A stretch of DNA of 64,000 bases from Neobacillus massiliamazoniensis (GCF_001048695.1 NZ_CVRB01000001.1:248001-312000), one strand, 5' to 3'. Shown: positions 37,485 to 47,562, counted from the stretch's first letter. The notes: generated by a model from the letters alone, not told the origin. Made by a program: numbers and translations.

Positions 37485-38510
37485 CTAGCCTCCGATATGA
37501 GACATTTCTATTTTGGGTCGATTTTTCGAAATATTGCCCTCTCCTCTTTCATCAGAATAACGATCACCTCGATTATTCCAAATGTTTTTAATAGTATCAG
37601 CGATTTCTTCATCCGACATTTCTGAGCGGAGGAAATGACTAAGATCATATCCCTTTGACGCAAATAAACATGTATATAATTTTCCTTCAGCAGAGACTCG
37701 AGCTCTTGAGCAGGCGGAACAAAAAGGTTCGGTAACTGATGAAATAATTCCGATTTCTTGATCATCGTCTAGATAGCGATATCTAGTTGCCACCTCTCCT
37801 ATATAATTTGGCTGAATTGGTTCTAGCGGCATAACTTCTCCAATTCTATTTAGAATCTCTTGTTTAGTGATTACTTCTTCCATTCTCCATCCATTTGAAT
37901 TTCCTACATCCATATATTCAATAAAGCGAATTGTATGTTTATTTTCTTTAAAATATCTCGCCATTGGAACAATATCTTGATCATTTTTCCCTTTTTGAAC
38001 AACCATGTTCACTTTCACTTTTAGTCCAGCGTTAGAAGCTGCCTGAATTCCTTCTAAAACATTCTTAACCCTACTTCTATTTCCATTTAACTGCAAAAAA
38101 CGAGCATCATCTAAGGAATCAAGACTAACATTTACCCGTTTTAACCCGGCATTAAATAATTCAGGTGCAAATTTCTTAAGAAGTGATCCATTCGTTGTAA
38201 TAGCAATGTCTTCTACGCCATTAATCATATTTAGACGATAAATCAATTCAGGAAGATCCTTACGTAATAATGGTTCTCCTCCTGTAATACGAATTTTTCT
38301 AACTCCTAACGAAACAAATATACGAGTCAACCTCACCAATTCATTTAATGATAAAATTTTATCAGGTGATAAAAAAGGAAAGTTGGGTCCAAATATTTCT
38401 TCAGGCATACAATAACGACATCGAAAATTACAACGATCGGTTACAGATAGACGTAGATCTCTCAACGGACGTTGTAATTTGTCCAACACACCATTTTCCA
38501 CGTTTTCCAA
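37485..38510 (-). CDS. moaA: GTP 3',8-cyclase
   Basis: 341 residues, full length. Radical-SAM motif CNFRCRYC near residue 28, the [13 protein letters not shown] block, the C-terminal second cluster ([20 protein letters not shown]) and the Gly-Gly end required for activity. It catalyses the first step of molybdopterin synthesis from GTP. It is encoded 51 bp after fdhD on the same strand, so enzyme, sulfur-transfer factor and cofactor synthesis are linked. Other moa genes are not in the window. Confidence 0.95.
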   Translation of the reverse strand: MENVENGVLDKLQRPLRDLRLSVTDRCNFRCRYCMPEEIFGPNFPFLSPDKILSLNELVRLTRIFVSLGVRKIRITGGEPLLRKDLPELIYRLNMINGVEDIAITTNGSLLKKFAPELFNAGLKRVNVSLDSLDDARFLQLNGNRSRVKNVLEGIQAASNAGLKVKVNMVVQKGKNDQDIVPMARYFKENKHTIRFIEYMDVGNSNGWRMEEVITKQEILNRIGEVMPLEPIQPNYIGEVATRYRYLDDDQEIGIISSVTEPFCSACSRARVSAEGKLYTCLFASKGYDLSHFLRSEMSDEEIADTIKNIWNNRGDRYSDERGEGNISKNRPKIEMSHIGG

Positions 38511-38561
38511 CTCTCCTCTCTATGGTAGACAATCTACTACCTTAAACTGAAATTTTATTAC

Positions 38562-39359
38562 TTAGTAATTTTGTTGAATTCTTTCTGGAACTGTATAAAT
38601 GTTCAATGATTGATTACGAATAAAACCAACTGTTGTGATCCCTAATTCTTCTGCCAGCTTTAATGCCAATTCAGTAGGTGCAGATTTTGAAAGAACTACT
38701 TCACAACCAATTTTCGCCACTTTTAATAAAATTTCTGAGGATATTCGTCCGCTAAAGACAATAATTTTATCTTCAATCGTGATATCATTTTTTAAACAAT
38801 AGCCATAAATTTTATCTAAAGCATTATGTCTTCCAATGTCCATCCGGTTAAGAATAAATCCATTTAAATCACATAATGCAGCATTATGAACTCCTCCTGT
38901 GTCATGGAAAATAGTTGCTGAATTTTGCAAATTATTCATCAAACGAAAACACTCATCTACGGAAAGCTTGACACGGATTCCTTTCATCTTTTTTGCAGTT
39001 AATGCATCATTTACAAACACAAAACCTTGTCTACTCATTCCACAGCATGATGTAATGTATCGTTTGTTCTGGAAATTTTTATAATAAGGGTTCAGCTTGT
39101 CTATTTTCACATGTACATATCCTTCTTTTTCTTGAACCCAAATTTCTTTGATTTCCTCATATTTTCGTATTAGTCCTTCAGATGCTAAGTAACCGATGAC
39201 CATATCTTCAATGTATTCTGGTGTACAAACCATCGTAACAAATTCTTGACCATTTATTTTTACAGTAACAGGAAGCTCGGTAACAATTATGTCTTCAGCA
39301 TCTTCAATTTGGCCGTTTGAGTATCGAATAATTCCCCTTTTCTCAACTGTTTGCTTCAT
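38562..39359 (-). CDS. fdhD: Formate dehydrogenase sulfur carrier
   Basis: 265 residues. FdhD passes sulfur from a cysteine desulfurase to the molybdenum cofactor of formate dehydrogenase. Visible blocks: ELPVTVKINGQEF, the substrate loop SCCGMSRQG (here with a CC pair where many members have CGxCG), FHDTGGVHNAAL, DIGRHNALDKI and FSGRISSEILLKVA. It starts the fdhD-moaA operon and has its own copy of the leader RNA. The Shine-Dalgarno is weak, so the start at 39359 is less certain. Confidence 0.92.
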   Translation of the reverse strand: MKQTVEKRGIIRYSNGQIEDAEDIIVTELPVTVKINGQEFVTMVCTPEYIEDMVIGYLASEGLIRKYEEIKEIWVQEKEGYVHVKIDKLNPYYKNFQNKRYITSCCGMSRQGFVFVNDALTAKKMKGIRVKLSVDECFRLMNNLQNSATIFHDTGGVHNAALCDLNGFILNRMDIGRHNALDKIYGYCLKNDITIEDKIIVFSGRISSEILLKVAKIGCEVVLSKSAPTELALKLAEELGITTVGFIRNQSLNIYTVPERIQQNY

Positions 39360-39429
39360 TTAACACCGCGTCCTTACATTTTTGATCCAATATCATTAAT
39401 GAGTTACCAGCATTAAAACCTCGCCTTTA

Positions 39430-39605
39430 AAAAACAAAAAGCCCATCATAAAATAAAGTGTGTATATACGATACACAGCTTATTTTATGACGGGCTAATT
39501 ACAAAGCAGATTATTCTACTAGCAATCCATCTCATCACATATAATAAATAAAAAAAAACAGGATGTTATGGCAACATATCATTACCTAACATCAATGAAT
39601 TTTAT
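39430..39605 (-). ncRNA. Leader RNA of fdhD-moaA, candidate riboswitch
   Basis: Same order as the fdhA leader: AGGUAAU...GUUGCCAU hairpin, AUCCUG and a poly-U tract, UGAUGAGAUGGAUU, CUAGUAG and CUGCUUUG stem, then the terminator AGCCCGTCATAAAATAA with a matching arm (39436-39496) and a T-run. Conserved single-stranded pieces such as UAUGUGRUGAGA make simple terminator similarity an insufficient explanation. About 70 bases separate it from fdhD. Confidence 0.7.
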
Positions 39606-39611
39606 AACATT

Positions 39612-39640
39612 ATTATAGTACTTAGATTATTAAACCTCAA
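39612..39640 (-). promoter_or_regulatory. Promoter of the fdhD leader
   Basis: -35 TTGAGG (39635-39640), 17-bp spacer, -10 TATAAT (39612-39617). Confidence 0.75.
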
Positions 39641-39776
39641 TAGCAAATTGGAGTAAAAAATATTGAGAACGTATATTTTACATAGTGAAATTATTGAACT
39701 ATATTTGATTCCCCCATAGAATTCTAAAGATTCTACGGGGTTTACTAAGTGAGATAAATTAACCTTTTAGTTAGAC

Positions 39777-40016
39777 CTATAAATTTTTATTTAATACATC
39801 TATTAATTGTCGGGAACGTTTAGCATTACCTTCAGCAAAATTTCGTAATTGGTTTTGTAATTCATCATTGTTATGGACTCGTTCTGCTGTGATTAAGTAT
39901 GTTCTCATCATTTCATTTTCTCTTTGCAAAGACATCTGTAAAACTTGTTCTAGTGACTTTTCAGATAATTCATCTCCACTTTCATATTCACTATCATAAT
40001 CCAGTTCACGGTTCAT
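39777..40016 (-). CDS. Small acidic helical protein
   Basis: 79 residues from ATG 40016 (after AGGAGAGATAAG); a farther ATG at 40058 lacks a ribosome site. Acidic N-terminus (DYDSEYESGDELSEKS), then one long helical part with LQRENEMMRTYLITAERVHN and QLRNFAEGNAKRSRQLIDVL. It resembles the helical bundle pieces of ferritin-like or spore proteins, but no family is certain. Confidence 0.5.
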   Translation of the reverse strand: MNRELDYDSEYESGDELSEKSLEQVLQMSLQRENEMMRTYLITAERVHNNDELQNQLRNFAEGNAKRSRQLIDVLNKNL

Positions 40017-40237
40017 TCTTATCTCTCCTAATGTTTTATCTTTATATGTTCTATACAAAAAACCAATGAATATTCATTATCAGTGGTTTATTATCAGAAC
40101 AATAAATGATTCTGTATTTATTTTCATCAAACAATTTATTTTTCATCTATTGACATATCACTGCGTTATGAATATTTTATGGCATTTATTCACAAAACAA
40201 CTTAAGAAGTCTAATTACGAAAAGGAGTTGATCGTAT

Positions 40238-41650
40238 ATGAAACAATGGCAACCACGCCGCGAGCAAATCACACAAAGGATGTTGCCTACCGAATTTTCT
40301 GTAAATCCTCTCTTCTCCCGCAAAGGAGCAGAGACCGTTCCACGTTTTCGGATGCGTGAACAAGGTATGTTACCAGAAACTGCGTATCAAATTATCCACG
40401 ATGAAATTGCTCTGGATGGCAATGCCCGTCTCAATCTGGCAACATTCGTTACTACTTGGATGGAACCCTTCGCAGATCGGCTATATGCCAAATCAGTCGA
40501 AAAGAACATGATTGATAAGGACGAATACCCGCAGACAGCGGCGATAGAGGAAAGGTGTGTTCGAATTTTAGCCGATCTATGGCATTCGCCCTCCCCGCAA
40601 AATACGGCAGGTGTTTCGACAACGGGATCGTCGGAAGCGTGTATGCTCGGGGGTCTTGCGTTAAAGAGGCGCTGGCAGAACGCGCGTAAGAAACAAGGGA
40701 AGCCGATTGACCGGCCAAATATTGTATTTAGTTCCGCTGTTCAGGTCGTGTGGGAAAAATTCGCAAACTATTGGGACGTTGAGCCGCGTTATGTGAATAT
40801 AAACCCGGAACATCCTTATCTGGATCCCGAGGGGGTACTCGCTGTCGTGGATGAAAATACAATCGGTGTAGTGCCGGTTCTTGGGGTGACCTACACAGGC
40901 CTTTACGAACCGGTCGCCGCTATTGCGAAAGCCTTAGATGAGTTTCAGGCCAGAACGGAAATTGACATTCCAATACATGTAGATGCTGCTTCAGGAGGAT
41001 TTATTGCACCGTTCCTTCAGCCGGACTTAGTCTGGGATTTTCAGTTGACCAGGGTGAAGTCCATCAATGTTTCCGGACATAAATATGGATTAGTTTACCC
41101 AGGTATAGGATGGGTCATTTGGCGTGAGACTGAGGACCTCCCTGAGGATCTCATCTTTCGGGTTTCCTATTTAGGAGGGAACATGCCGACGTTTGCCCTG
41201 AATTTCTCCAGGCCTGGTGCACAAGTACTCCTGCAATATTATAACTATTTGCGTTTAGGCAAAGAAGGATACTATGCGGTGCAAAAGGAATCTCAGGAAG
41301 TGGCGCTATTCCTCAGTAAAGCCATTCATGACATGGGACCTTTTGAACTATTTACTGACGGCACGGATATTCCGGTATTATCATGGCGACAGAAAGAAGG
41401 CTACACATCAAACTGGAATCTTTATGACTTATCTCGCCAATTGCGTACATTTGGCTGGCAAGTGCCGGCTTATCCTTTACCACCGGACATGGAAGATGTC
41501 ACGATTATGCGCGTTGTGGTCCGAAATGGATTCTCCATGGACTTAGCTCACTTGTTCTTAATGAACTTCAAACAAGCTGTTTCCTATCTGGATTCCTTGG
41601 ATGGGCCAATACCGCATGATACGAAATTCGACAATGGTTATCACCATTAA
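40238..41650 (+). CDS. gadB: Glutamate decarboxylase
   Basis: 470 residues, PLP-dependent, converts glutamate to GABA and uses up a proton. Family marks: FVTTWMEPFADRLYAKSVEK, STTGSSEACMLGGLALKRRW, HVDAASGGFIAPF and the PLP lysine Lys282 in SGHKYGLVYPGIGW. The C-terminus ends in HH, as do many acid-regulated GadB proteins. Start ATG 40238 after AAAAGGAG. No GABA antiporter is adjacent. The gene looks richer in GC than its surroundings, which may point to transfer. It probably serves acid tolerance with speF. Confidence 0.93.
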   Translation: MKQWQPRREQITQRMLPTEFSVNPLFSRKGAETVPRFRMREQGMLPETAYQIIHDEIALDGNARLNLATFVTTWMEPFADRLYAKSVEKNMIDKDEYPQTAAIEERCVRILADLWHSPSPQNTAGVSTTGSSEACMLGGLALKRRWQNARKKQGKPIDRPNIVFSSAVQVVWEKFANYWDVEPRYVNINPEHPYLDPEGVLAVVDENTIGVVPVLGVTYTGLYEPVAAIAKALDEFQARTEIDIPIHVDAASGGFIAPFLQPDLVWDFQLTRVKSINVSGHKYGLVYPGIGWVIWRETEDLPEDLIFRVSYLGGNMPTFALNFSRPGAQVLLQYYNYLRLGKEGYYAVQKESQEVALFLSKAIHDMGPFELFTDGTDIPVLSWRQKEGYTSNWNLYDLSRQLRTFGWQVPAYPLPPDMEDVTIMRVVVRNGFSMDLAHLFLMNFKQAVSYLDSLDGPIPHDTKFDNGYHH

Positions 41651-42570
41651 TGTCGAAACTTTCAAGAGAGCAGCGATATTATGTCAAGATCTTACGTTTG
41701 CATAATATCTAACGTATCAGCTCTGTTTTTGAAGGTGTTCCAAAAAAATCAAACCCAAACTAAGCACACAACCAGTTGTTTTTATAAAAGGGAAACTTTA
41801 CAGACTTTATTAAAATTACACACCTTGTAGGAAAACATTATTAGAGACCTAAACCGTTAACACACCCTGTCGAAAATTGCAGAAAAACTCAATTTAACTT
41901 AAAAACTTAATACCACTAAATTTAATTTAAGATAAAACCTTGATAAATCAATGGTTTTTATCAAAATTCACTTGTATACACCCTCTTTTCAAAGGTGTGA
42001 TCGATGTAACTCTAAGTAACTCTCCGATATGTACTAATCTGTTATATAAATAAAAAAATTAAAGCGCCAAATAAGCCACACCTGAATATCAGATGGGGCT
42101 TATTTGACGCTTACCTTTTAAATATAAAACAATATTCTCATTAAATCCTATTAATAATTTCTGAACCCTTCCCAAGCGTAAACCACCCTTTGCTAGACTC
42201 TGGGTGGTTTTCTTGAAAAAACACCCATTAATCTTCAACAAATTTTGCCTCCAACCGAGTAGGGAATGATTCCATAGCCACGTTTTAGACCTATAAAAAA
42301 AGGTTATCTTTTTTTTGCAATGGTGGTTGGATTTAAGACTCGAATTTAACCATTAAAACGCCTGAAGAGATTGTCAATTGTTATCTCTAAACCTACTCTT
42401 TTAAAAAGGAACCAATGTTAGAGGCTAAAAATAGAATATGGCCAAAATCCAACATGCTGAAGGATCGCTTGAATGTATTTTCGTTAACCCTACTCCTCTA
42501 GCCACTTGTACAACAGGCTTGTTGTTCTCATAAATTTACATTTAAGTCCCTTTTTAAATGTTTCCGATCA
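41651..42570. other. Gene-free interval with two hairpins
   Basis: No gene recognised. A long hairpin at 42061-42113 (AAGCGCCAAATAAGCC and complement) has its T-run on the minus strand; another at 42180-42212 (AACCACCC / GGGTGGTT, T-run plus) could end gadB transcription. The rest shows no conserved signal. Confidence 0.5.
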
Positions 42571-42777
42571 TTACGGATGGGAAACAACCATCAATTCACA
42601 GTCCCCATCTACTTCAAATTCACCTAATCCCACTGGAATAATTAAATGCGTTCCTTTTTTCAGTGAGTATTGCTCTCCACTATGAACAAGAATACCATCA
42701 CCTTTGATGACACTTAAAAGTAGATATTGTTCATTAAATGAAAAAACAGCTTTCCCCTTTACATCCCACTTGTACAC
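42571..42777 (-). pseudogene. Mannose-6-phosphate isomerase, C-terminal fragment
   Basis: 68 residues matching the end of class I ManA: YKWDVKGKAVFSFNEQYLLL, then a cupin-like end (GEQYSLKKGTHLIIPVGLGE, VDGDCELMVVSHP). The catalytic cupin (about 245 residues) is missing, and upstream sequence is unrelated. It is a leftover of a deletion. Confidence 0.75.
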
Positions 42778-42940
42778 TTAGAAAAATTCAGACTCTACAA
42801 ACGTGATAATCGTTAAACTCCCTAAAATTATTATAATCCCTTTTCGAGTTGTAAGTATTTGACATTCTGTTTTTTATGAAAAATCATTTACTAGTTCCAT
42901 TAAGCGACATCCATTCGACTTAATTCCTTGTATACTATAC

Positions 42941-42996
42941 TAATCAATCGATTGATTAATATTGCGTTAAAGTGCCGATTAATAAGGATTATTAAT
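42941..42996. promoter_or_regulatory. Orphan 18-bp palindrome and second dyad
   Basis: TAATCAATCGATTGATTA (42941-42958) is a perfect palindrome right after a -10-like TATACT. A second dyad ATTAATAA-GGA-TTATTAAT follows at 42978-42996. The arrangement is that of a TetR-type operator over its own promoter, but no regulator gene follows. The rest of 42778-43244 holds no gene; a bidirectional hairpin at 43154-43194 (AAGGCACAACTAG / CTAGCTGTGCCTT) closes the ABC operon. Confidence 0.5.
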
Positions 42997-43244
42997 GCCA
43001 ATCGGAAAAGAAATTTGTCGTAGTAAGGGGTGTATCTAGCAGGTAAAACCCAACAATTCAAAAATAGTAGATTGGCATAAATCTATTGAAAAAAGTCAGG
43101 CTTATCGGGCAGTGATTCGCTGTATTTGATCGGTAAGAGGGCAGAAACAGAACTAAGGCACAACTAGCTGCCGTCCACTAGCTGTGCCTTTTTCCGCACA
43201 AAACTTCCGATCTCGTCCATTTAAGAACCGTCACCTTGCTTCCT

Positions 43245-43895
43245 TTATACTTGCCTGCTTTCAAGTCTGCGAGCAATTAATGACAAGCAATAGTTAACAA
43301 TAAAGTACATTAAAGCAACTACAATAAAGATTGGAACAATGTAATTAACGTTTTGGGCATAGAGGATTTGGGCATTATGCATGAATTCCGGTAAAGCAAT
43401 AATCACGCACAGTGAAGTATCCTTTAATAAAGAGATAAATTGGCTGACAATCGGTGGAACCATTCGCCTTAGGGCTTGCGGCATGACAATATGCCATAAT
43501 GTCTGGGTATACGTTAACCCTGATGACCGGGCAGCTTCAATTTGTCCTTTATCAATTGAATTCAAGCCGCTTCTTACAATCTCAGCCAGCATCACTGATT
43601 CAAATACAGTCAATGCCGATATCGCCGCAACCGTGATGCTTGGCTTAATTCCTACTTCCGGCAGGGCAAAAAAGGTAAAGAAAATAATAAGCAACAGCGG
43701 CAGATTCCGAATCGTTTCAACAATCAGTGCCACGACCTTCGATAGGAACGGAATTTTTGCATATCGTAAGGTCCCTAACACGATTCCAATAATAAAGCTT
43801 AGTACAATAGAAACAAATGCAATGTAAAGCGTCACCTTAAAACCATCAGCGAGGAATTTTAAATGATCGACTGAGAGAGCTCCTGCAATATCCAT
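43245..43895 (-). CDS. Amino-acid ABC transporter permease (second)
   Basis: 216 residues, polar amino acid permease type with five or so helices. The coupling loop reads EAARSSGLTYTQTLWHIVMP with QALRRMVPP after it, the EAA motif that contacts the ATPase. It lies 11 bp after the first permease gene, so translation is coupled. Similar pairs move glutamine, glutamate or arginine. Confidence 0.88.
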   Translation of the reverse strand: MDIAGALSVDHLKFLADGFKVTLYIAFVSIVLSFIIGIVLGTLRYAKIPFLSKVVALIVETIRNLPLLLIIFFTFFALPEVGIKPSITVAAISALTVFESVMLAEIVRSGLNSIDKGQIEAARSSGLTYTQTLWHIVMPQALRRMVPPIVSQFISLLKDTSLCVIIALPEFMHNAQILYAQNVNYIVPIFIVVALMYFIVNYCLSLIARRLESRQV

Positions 43896-43906
43896 AATTC
43901 CCCTCC

Positions 43907-44560
43907 TTAATGGCTTCTAGCCAAGCGTTTTTCCAGATAACCTACGCCCAGACTTAATGGTATTGTTAACACAAGATAAAACATCCCTACAAAAATATAT
44001 ACATCAAATGTAACGAATGTATGGGAGGATACAAGATCACCGAAGTACATTAAATCTAAACCAGCAATCATTCCTAAAATAGCGGAGTTTTTTACAAGAT
44101 TAATAAACTGGTTGCCAATTGGAGGAATAACTATTTTTATCGCTTGAGGCAAAATAATTATCCACATCGCCTGCAAATAGGTGAGACCTGATGATCTTGC
44201 TGCCTCCATTTGTCCTTTCGGTACAGATTGTATTCCAGCTCGAATCGCTTCCGCAATAAATGAAGCCGTATAAATGGCAAGGGCAATCGTACCTGCCACA
44301 AATCCAGATAACGTTACACCGATTGCAGGAAGACCGATATAAAAAAAGAAGGCTATGATTAGAAGAGGAATATTTCTGATAAACTCAACATATGCGCCAC
44401 CAATCCAATTTAAAGGTTTAATTGGTGCGATTCTCATAACTGCTACAATCACACCAATAATAAAGCTCCCTATCAGGGCAATGATACTTGCCAGCACTGT
44501 GTTCTTAAATCCTTCTAAATATGTATCCAAGTTATTTATCAGTATTGAAAAATCAAGCAT
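43907..44560 (-). CDS. Amino-acid ABC transporter permease (first)
   Basis: 217 residues with the same family plan: EAARSSGLTYLQAMWIIILP and QAIKIVIPPIGNQFINLVKN. The two permeases differ enough to form a heterodimer, as in glutamine/glutamate systems of Bacillus. A stem-loop without T-run (44592-44621) between the binding-protein gene and this gene may keep binding protein above membrane-subunit levels. Confidence 0.88.
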   Translation of the reverse strand: MLDFSILINNLDTYLEGFKNTVLASIIALIGSFIIGVIVAVMRIAPIKPLNWIGGAYVEFIRNIPLLIIAFFFYIGLPAIGVTLSGFVAGTIALAIYTASFIAEAIRAGIQSVPKGQMEAARSSGLTYLQAMWIIILPQAIKIVIPPIGNQFINLVKNSAILGMIAGLDLMYFGDLVSSHTFVTFDVYIFVGMFYLVLTIPLSLGVGYLEKRLARSH

Positions 44561-44591
44561 ATAGATCTCCCCCCTTTTCTTAAGAAGTGAT

Positions 44592-44621
44592 CAGGATGAG
44601 CATGGTCTGCCCATCCTGATA
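44592..44621 (-). other. Intra-operon stem-loop
   Basis: ATCAGGATG...CATCCTGAT without a T-run, placed after the binding-protein gene. It may stabilise the upstream mRNA or partly end transcription. Confidence 0.5.
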
Positions 44622-44631
44622 TCAGTAGCTG

Positions 44632-45447
44632 TTAGTGAGATTTGATCCATTTTTTGTGAATTTCATCGTACTTTCCGTTATCTTTCATCTTCTTTAAAGC
44701 GCTATTAATCGCGTCAACTAATTCTTTATTTCCCTTTTTAACCGCAATTCCGTATGGCTCTTCCGTAAAAGTACCACCAACCAACTCGTAGTTTGAATCT
44801 TGGTCAGCCATTCCGTATAGAATGGAGTCATCTGTTGTTAAGGCATCGCCCTGACCGGATTTTAACGCTGTGAAGGCTTCCGTATAGTTTTCAAATTCTA
44901 ATACAGTTGCGTCTGGGGCTTTTTCACGAATATTTATTGCGGATGTTGAGCCTTTAACTGCAAGAACCTTCGTACCCTTTTTCAAATCTTTAAGTCCTTT
45001 GATCAGGCTTCCCTTTTTGACAAGCAGTGATTGTCCTGCTTCAAAGTAGACATCTGAGAAATCAACCTCTTTTTTACGTTCCTCTGAAATCGTCATTGTT
45101 GCAACGATCGCATCAATATCGCCATTGTTTAACATCGGGATACGGGTTTTGGAAGTAACCTCTTTAAACTCAACCTTTTTCTCGTCACCAAGGATGTCTT
45201 TTGCCAACTCTTTTGAAATATCAATATCAAAACCTTCTACTTCGCCGGAAGCTGGGTTCTTAAGTCCAAATAATCTTGTATCATATTTTACACCGATCAC
45301 AATTTTATCTTTTGCTTTAATTTGTTCTAAAGCATTTTTTGCTGTACCTGCTGTTTCTTTTTCTCCCCCTTTGCCGCACGCTGAAAGAAGCATGGAAGCC
45401 GATAATAATAAAATGCCGGCAATCTTACTTGTTTTACTCTTAAACAT
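44632..45447 (-). CDS. Amino-acid ABC transporter substrate-binding lipoprotein
   Basis: 271 residues. Signal peptide with lipobox LLSAC, lipid-anchored Cys near residue 24, then a polar amino acid binding domain: EVEGFDIDISKELAKDI, LNNGDIDAIVATMTIS, EERKKEVDFSDVYFEAG and LKSGQGDALTTDDSIL. The pattern resembles glutamine/glutamate-binding proteins. With gadB 3 kb away, glutamate is an attractive but unproven substrate. Confidence 0.88.
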   Translation of the reverse strand: MFKSKTSKIAGILLLSASMLLSACGKGGEKETAGTAKNALEQIKAKDKIVIGVKYDTRLFGLKNPASGEVEGFDIDISKELAKDILGDEKKVEFKEVTSKTRIPMLNNGDIDAIVATMTISEERKKEVDFSDVYFEAGQSLLVKKGSLIKGLKDLKKGTKVLAVKGSTSAINIREKAPDATVLEFENYTEAFTALKSGQGDALTTDDSILYGMADQDSNYELVGGTFTEEPYGIAVKKGNKELVDAINSALKKMKDNGKYDEIHKKWIKSH

Positions 45448-45465
45448 ATAAATCCCCCTTAGTTT

Positions 45466-46194
45466 TTAATGATTTAATATACGGCTGAGAAATAGGCGCG
45501 TTCTTTCTTCCTTTGGATTCATGTAAAAATCAGCCGGATTTCCCTGTTCAAGTATTTGCCCGTGATCCATAAATATAATGCGATCAGCAACTTCTTTTGC
45601 AAATCCCATTTCATGGGTAACGACGACCATCGTCATCCCTTCCTTTGCTAGAGTTTTCATAACATCCAGCACTTCGCCAATCATTTCAGGATCCAAAGCA
45701 GAAGTAGGCTCATCAAACAGCATAATTTCAGGATTCATGGCAAGTCCCCTTGCAATCGCAACCCTTTGCTGCTGGCCCCCTGATAATTGAGATGGATATG
45801 CGTTTGCCTTATCGGGTATGCCTACTTTTTCAAGATAATATCTTGCTACTTTCTCCGCTTCCTCTTTTGATTGTTTTAATACCATCAAAGGTGCAGTCGT
45901 AATGTTTTGAAGAACGGTTTTATGCGGATATAAGTGAAAATGCTGAAATACCATCCCGATATTTCGCCTTAACTGATTGATATTTGTTTTTATGTCATTT
46001 ACCTTCAACCCGTTAACAGTTAATTCCCCATCAGAGATGGTTTCCAGCCGATTAATACAGCGAAGCAGCGTACTTTTCCCCGATCCAGAAGGACCTATGA
46101 CAACAACTACTTCACCTTTATTAATTTCTAGATTAATTTTTTTGAGAACATGAAAGTCTCCATAAAACTTGTTTACAGAATCAAATCGAATCAT
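45466..46194 (-). CDS. Amino-acid ABC transporter ATPase
   Basis: 242 residues from ATG 46194 (AGAAGGATTGGT before it); the upstream 29 codons lack a ribosome site. Walker [11 protein letters not shown]-loop in [12 protein letters not shown], signature LSGGQQQRV, Walker [13 protein letters not shown] and switch His in VVVTHEMGF are all intact. GlnQ/HisP-type. First gene of the four-gene operon. Upstream at 46292-46305 is the perfect palindrome GTATATTAATATAC, a possible operator. Confidence 0.9.
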   Translation of the reverse strand: MIRFDSVNKFYGDFHVLKKINLEINKGEVVVVIGPSGSGKSTLLRCINRLETISDGELTVNGLKVNDIKTNINQLRRNIGMVFQHFHLYPHKTVLQNITTAPLMVLKQSKEEAEKVARYYLEKVGIPDKANAYPSQLSGGQQQRVAIARGLAMNPEIMLFDEPTSALDPEMIGEVLDVMKTLAKEGMTMVVVTHEMGFAKEVADRIIFMDHGQILEQGNPADFYMNPKEERTRLFLSRILNH

Positions 46195-46814
46195 ACCAAT
46201 CCTTCTCTCTGTTGTTTTTAATAAGTATGTAACCAACCAAATTGTAAAAAAAGTCAACTTTGGAATATTTATAATAAACAAACAATTTATGGTATATTAA
46301 TATACTACAATTCATTTCTAAATTAGTAAACATTTATTCTGAAATTTACGAATATTCAAAATGAATCGAAAGACTTATTATTACAGAAGACTATTGGAAA
46401 TATTAAGAGAAAAATAGGCATAACTAACTAATCAATTTCTCTTTATTTACTCTCTATAATTAGACATCACTTGACCATTCTCTACAAATTTCCCTTTCAA
46501 CCAAACGATTAATGAAAATGACTGTAATCCTTGATATATACGTCACTTCCCATCCAAATCCACGAGAAATGTGTTGAAATGAACACTAATGTTTAGATAT
46601 GAATAGAGTCCAAACATCTATTTTCACTGGCAAACATCTAAGAGTGCCCTTTTTCCTACATTCATTTTTCTAATAAAACGATTTAGGGAATAATTCCTAT
46701 TTTTCCTCGCCTTCTTTGATAAACTTTAATTATATTATTATGGGAATATTTTACTATAATGGAATTATTGCACTTTTTTATTGGCTATATATTCTGCATA
46801 AGGTGGTAACATCT
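46195..46814. other. Gene-free interval upstream of the ABC operon
   Basis: Apart from the palindrome at 46292-46305 I see no gene or strong signal. A -10-like TATAAA lies on the minus strand near 46270. Confidence 0.35.
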
Positions 46815-46985
46815 ATGGTAATTGACGGCATTATCATATCGTTTTTAGTAGGATTTCTTCTAAAAGGCAACTTGATGGCACTAGCACAACTAAAGCTAAA
46901 ATGGGGATGGGTCTTCCCTCTGCTATTAGTCGTTCAATTTGCCGTTTTTATGGTGCAAAACGATAACAAAAAACCACCCAACTAA
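46815..46985 (+). pseudogene. DUF5317-like membrane protein, truncated
   Basis: 56 residues from ATG 46815 (AAGGTGGTAACATCT ahead): VIDGIIISFLVGFLLKGNLM, then LKLKWGWVFPLLLVVQFAVF, the first third of a DUF5317 protein of about 180 residues. It ends in a small hairpin (46972-46999). A deletion stub, though a short product would still be made. Confidence 0.5.
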
Positions 46986-47064
46986 TTTAGTTAGGTGGAA
47001 TTATACTAATTCGTCTAATAATACTAAACACCCTAATTTTTGTGGATACCTAATTTAAACCCAC

Positions 47065-47531
47065 TCACGCTGTTTCCTTTTTAGTTATCTTATCAGTAGT
47101 CTTCTTAGAGAATCGCCCTTTTACCGATTTCATTACATGATAAGTAGTCGGTACAATCACCAAGGTTAATAGAGTAGAGTCAACAACCCTGAAATAACAA
47201 CAATCGCTAGTGATCTTGAAATTAATCCACCTTCACTTGATAGGGCCAATGGTAATAATGCACCGATTGTTGCGGGAGCCGTCATGAGAATCGGACGAAG
47301 ACGGGTTTTTCCAGCTTTAAGTAAGGCTGCTTTGACCTCTATGCCCTTCTTCTCATTCTGCTTCACTCGCTCCATCAAGACAATCGCATTTGTGATAACA
47401 ATACCTATTAACATCAGAAATCCAACTAAAGCCGGCATACCAAGTGCTTGATTTGTAGGGAAGCGCGGGTGGAAGTGCTGGGACGGTTCTTTTGCTTCCT
47501 TTGGAGGATATTCCGTAATAATGTCATTCAA
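47065..47531 (-). pseudogene. RND efflux transporter, C-terminal remnant
   Basis: From about 47455 leftward the frame gives LGMPALVGFLMLIGIVITNA and IVLMERVKQNEKKG, RLRPILMTAPATIGALLPLA and SEGGLISRSLAIVVISG, the last membrane domain of an AcrB/SwrC-like pump of over 1000 residues. A one-base shift near 47190 leads to DSTLLTLVIVPTTYHVMKSV and a Lys-rich tail ending at 47065. N-terminal 85 percent missing plus frameshift. Confidence 0.85.
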
Positions 47532-47562
47532 GTCTGAGGAATTTCCAATTAATATCCAGGGA

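Noticed and set aside
43381..43827. 148-codon plus-strand frame over the ABC permease
   Set aside because: Antisense to a clear permease and composed of reversed hydrophobic codons; no ribosome site.
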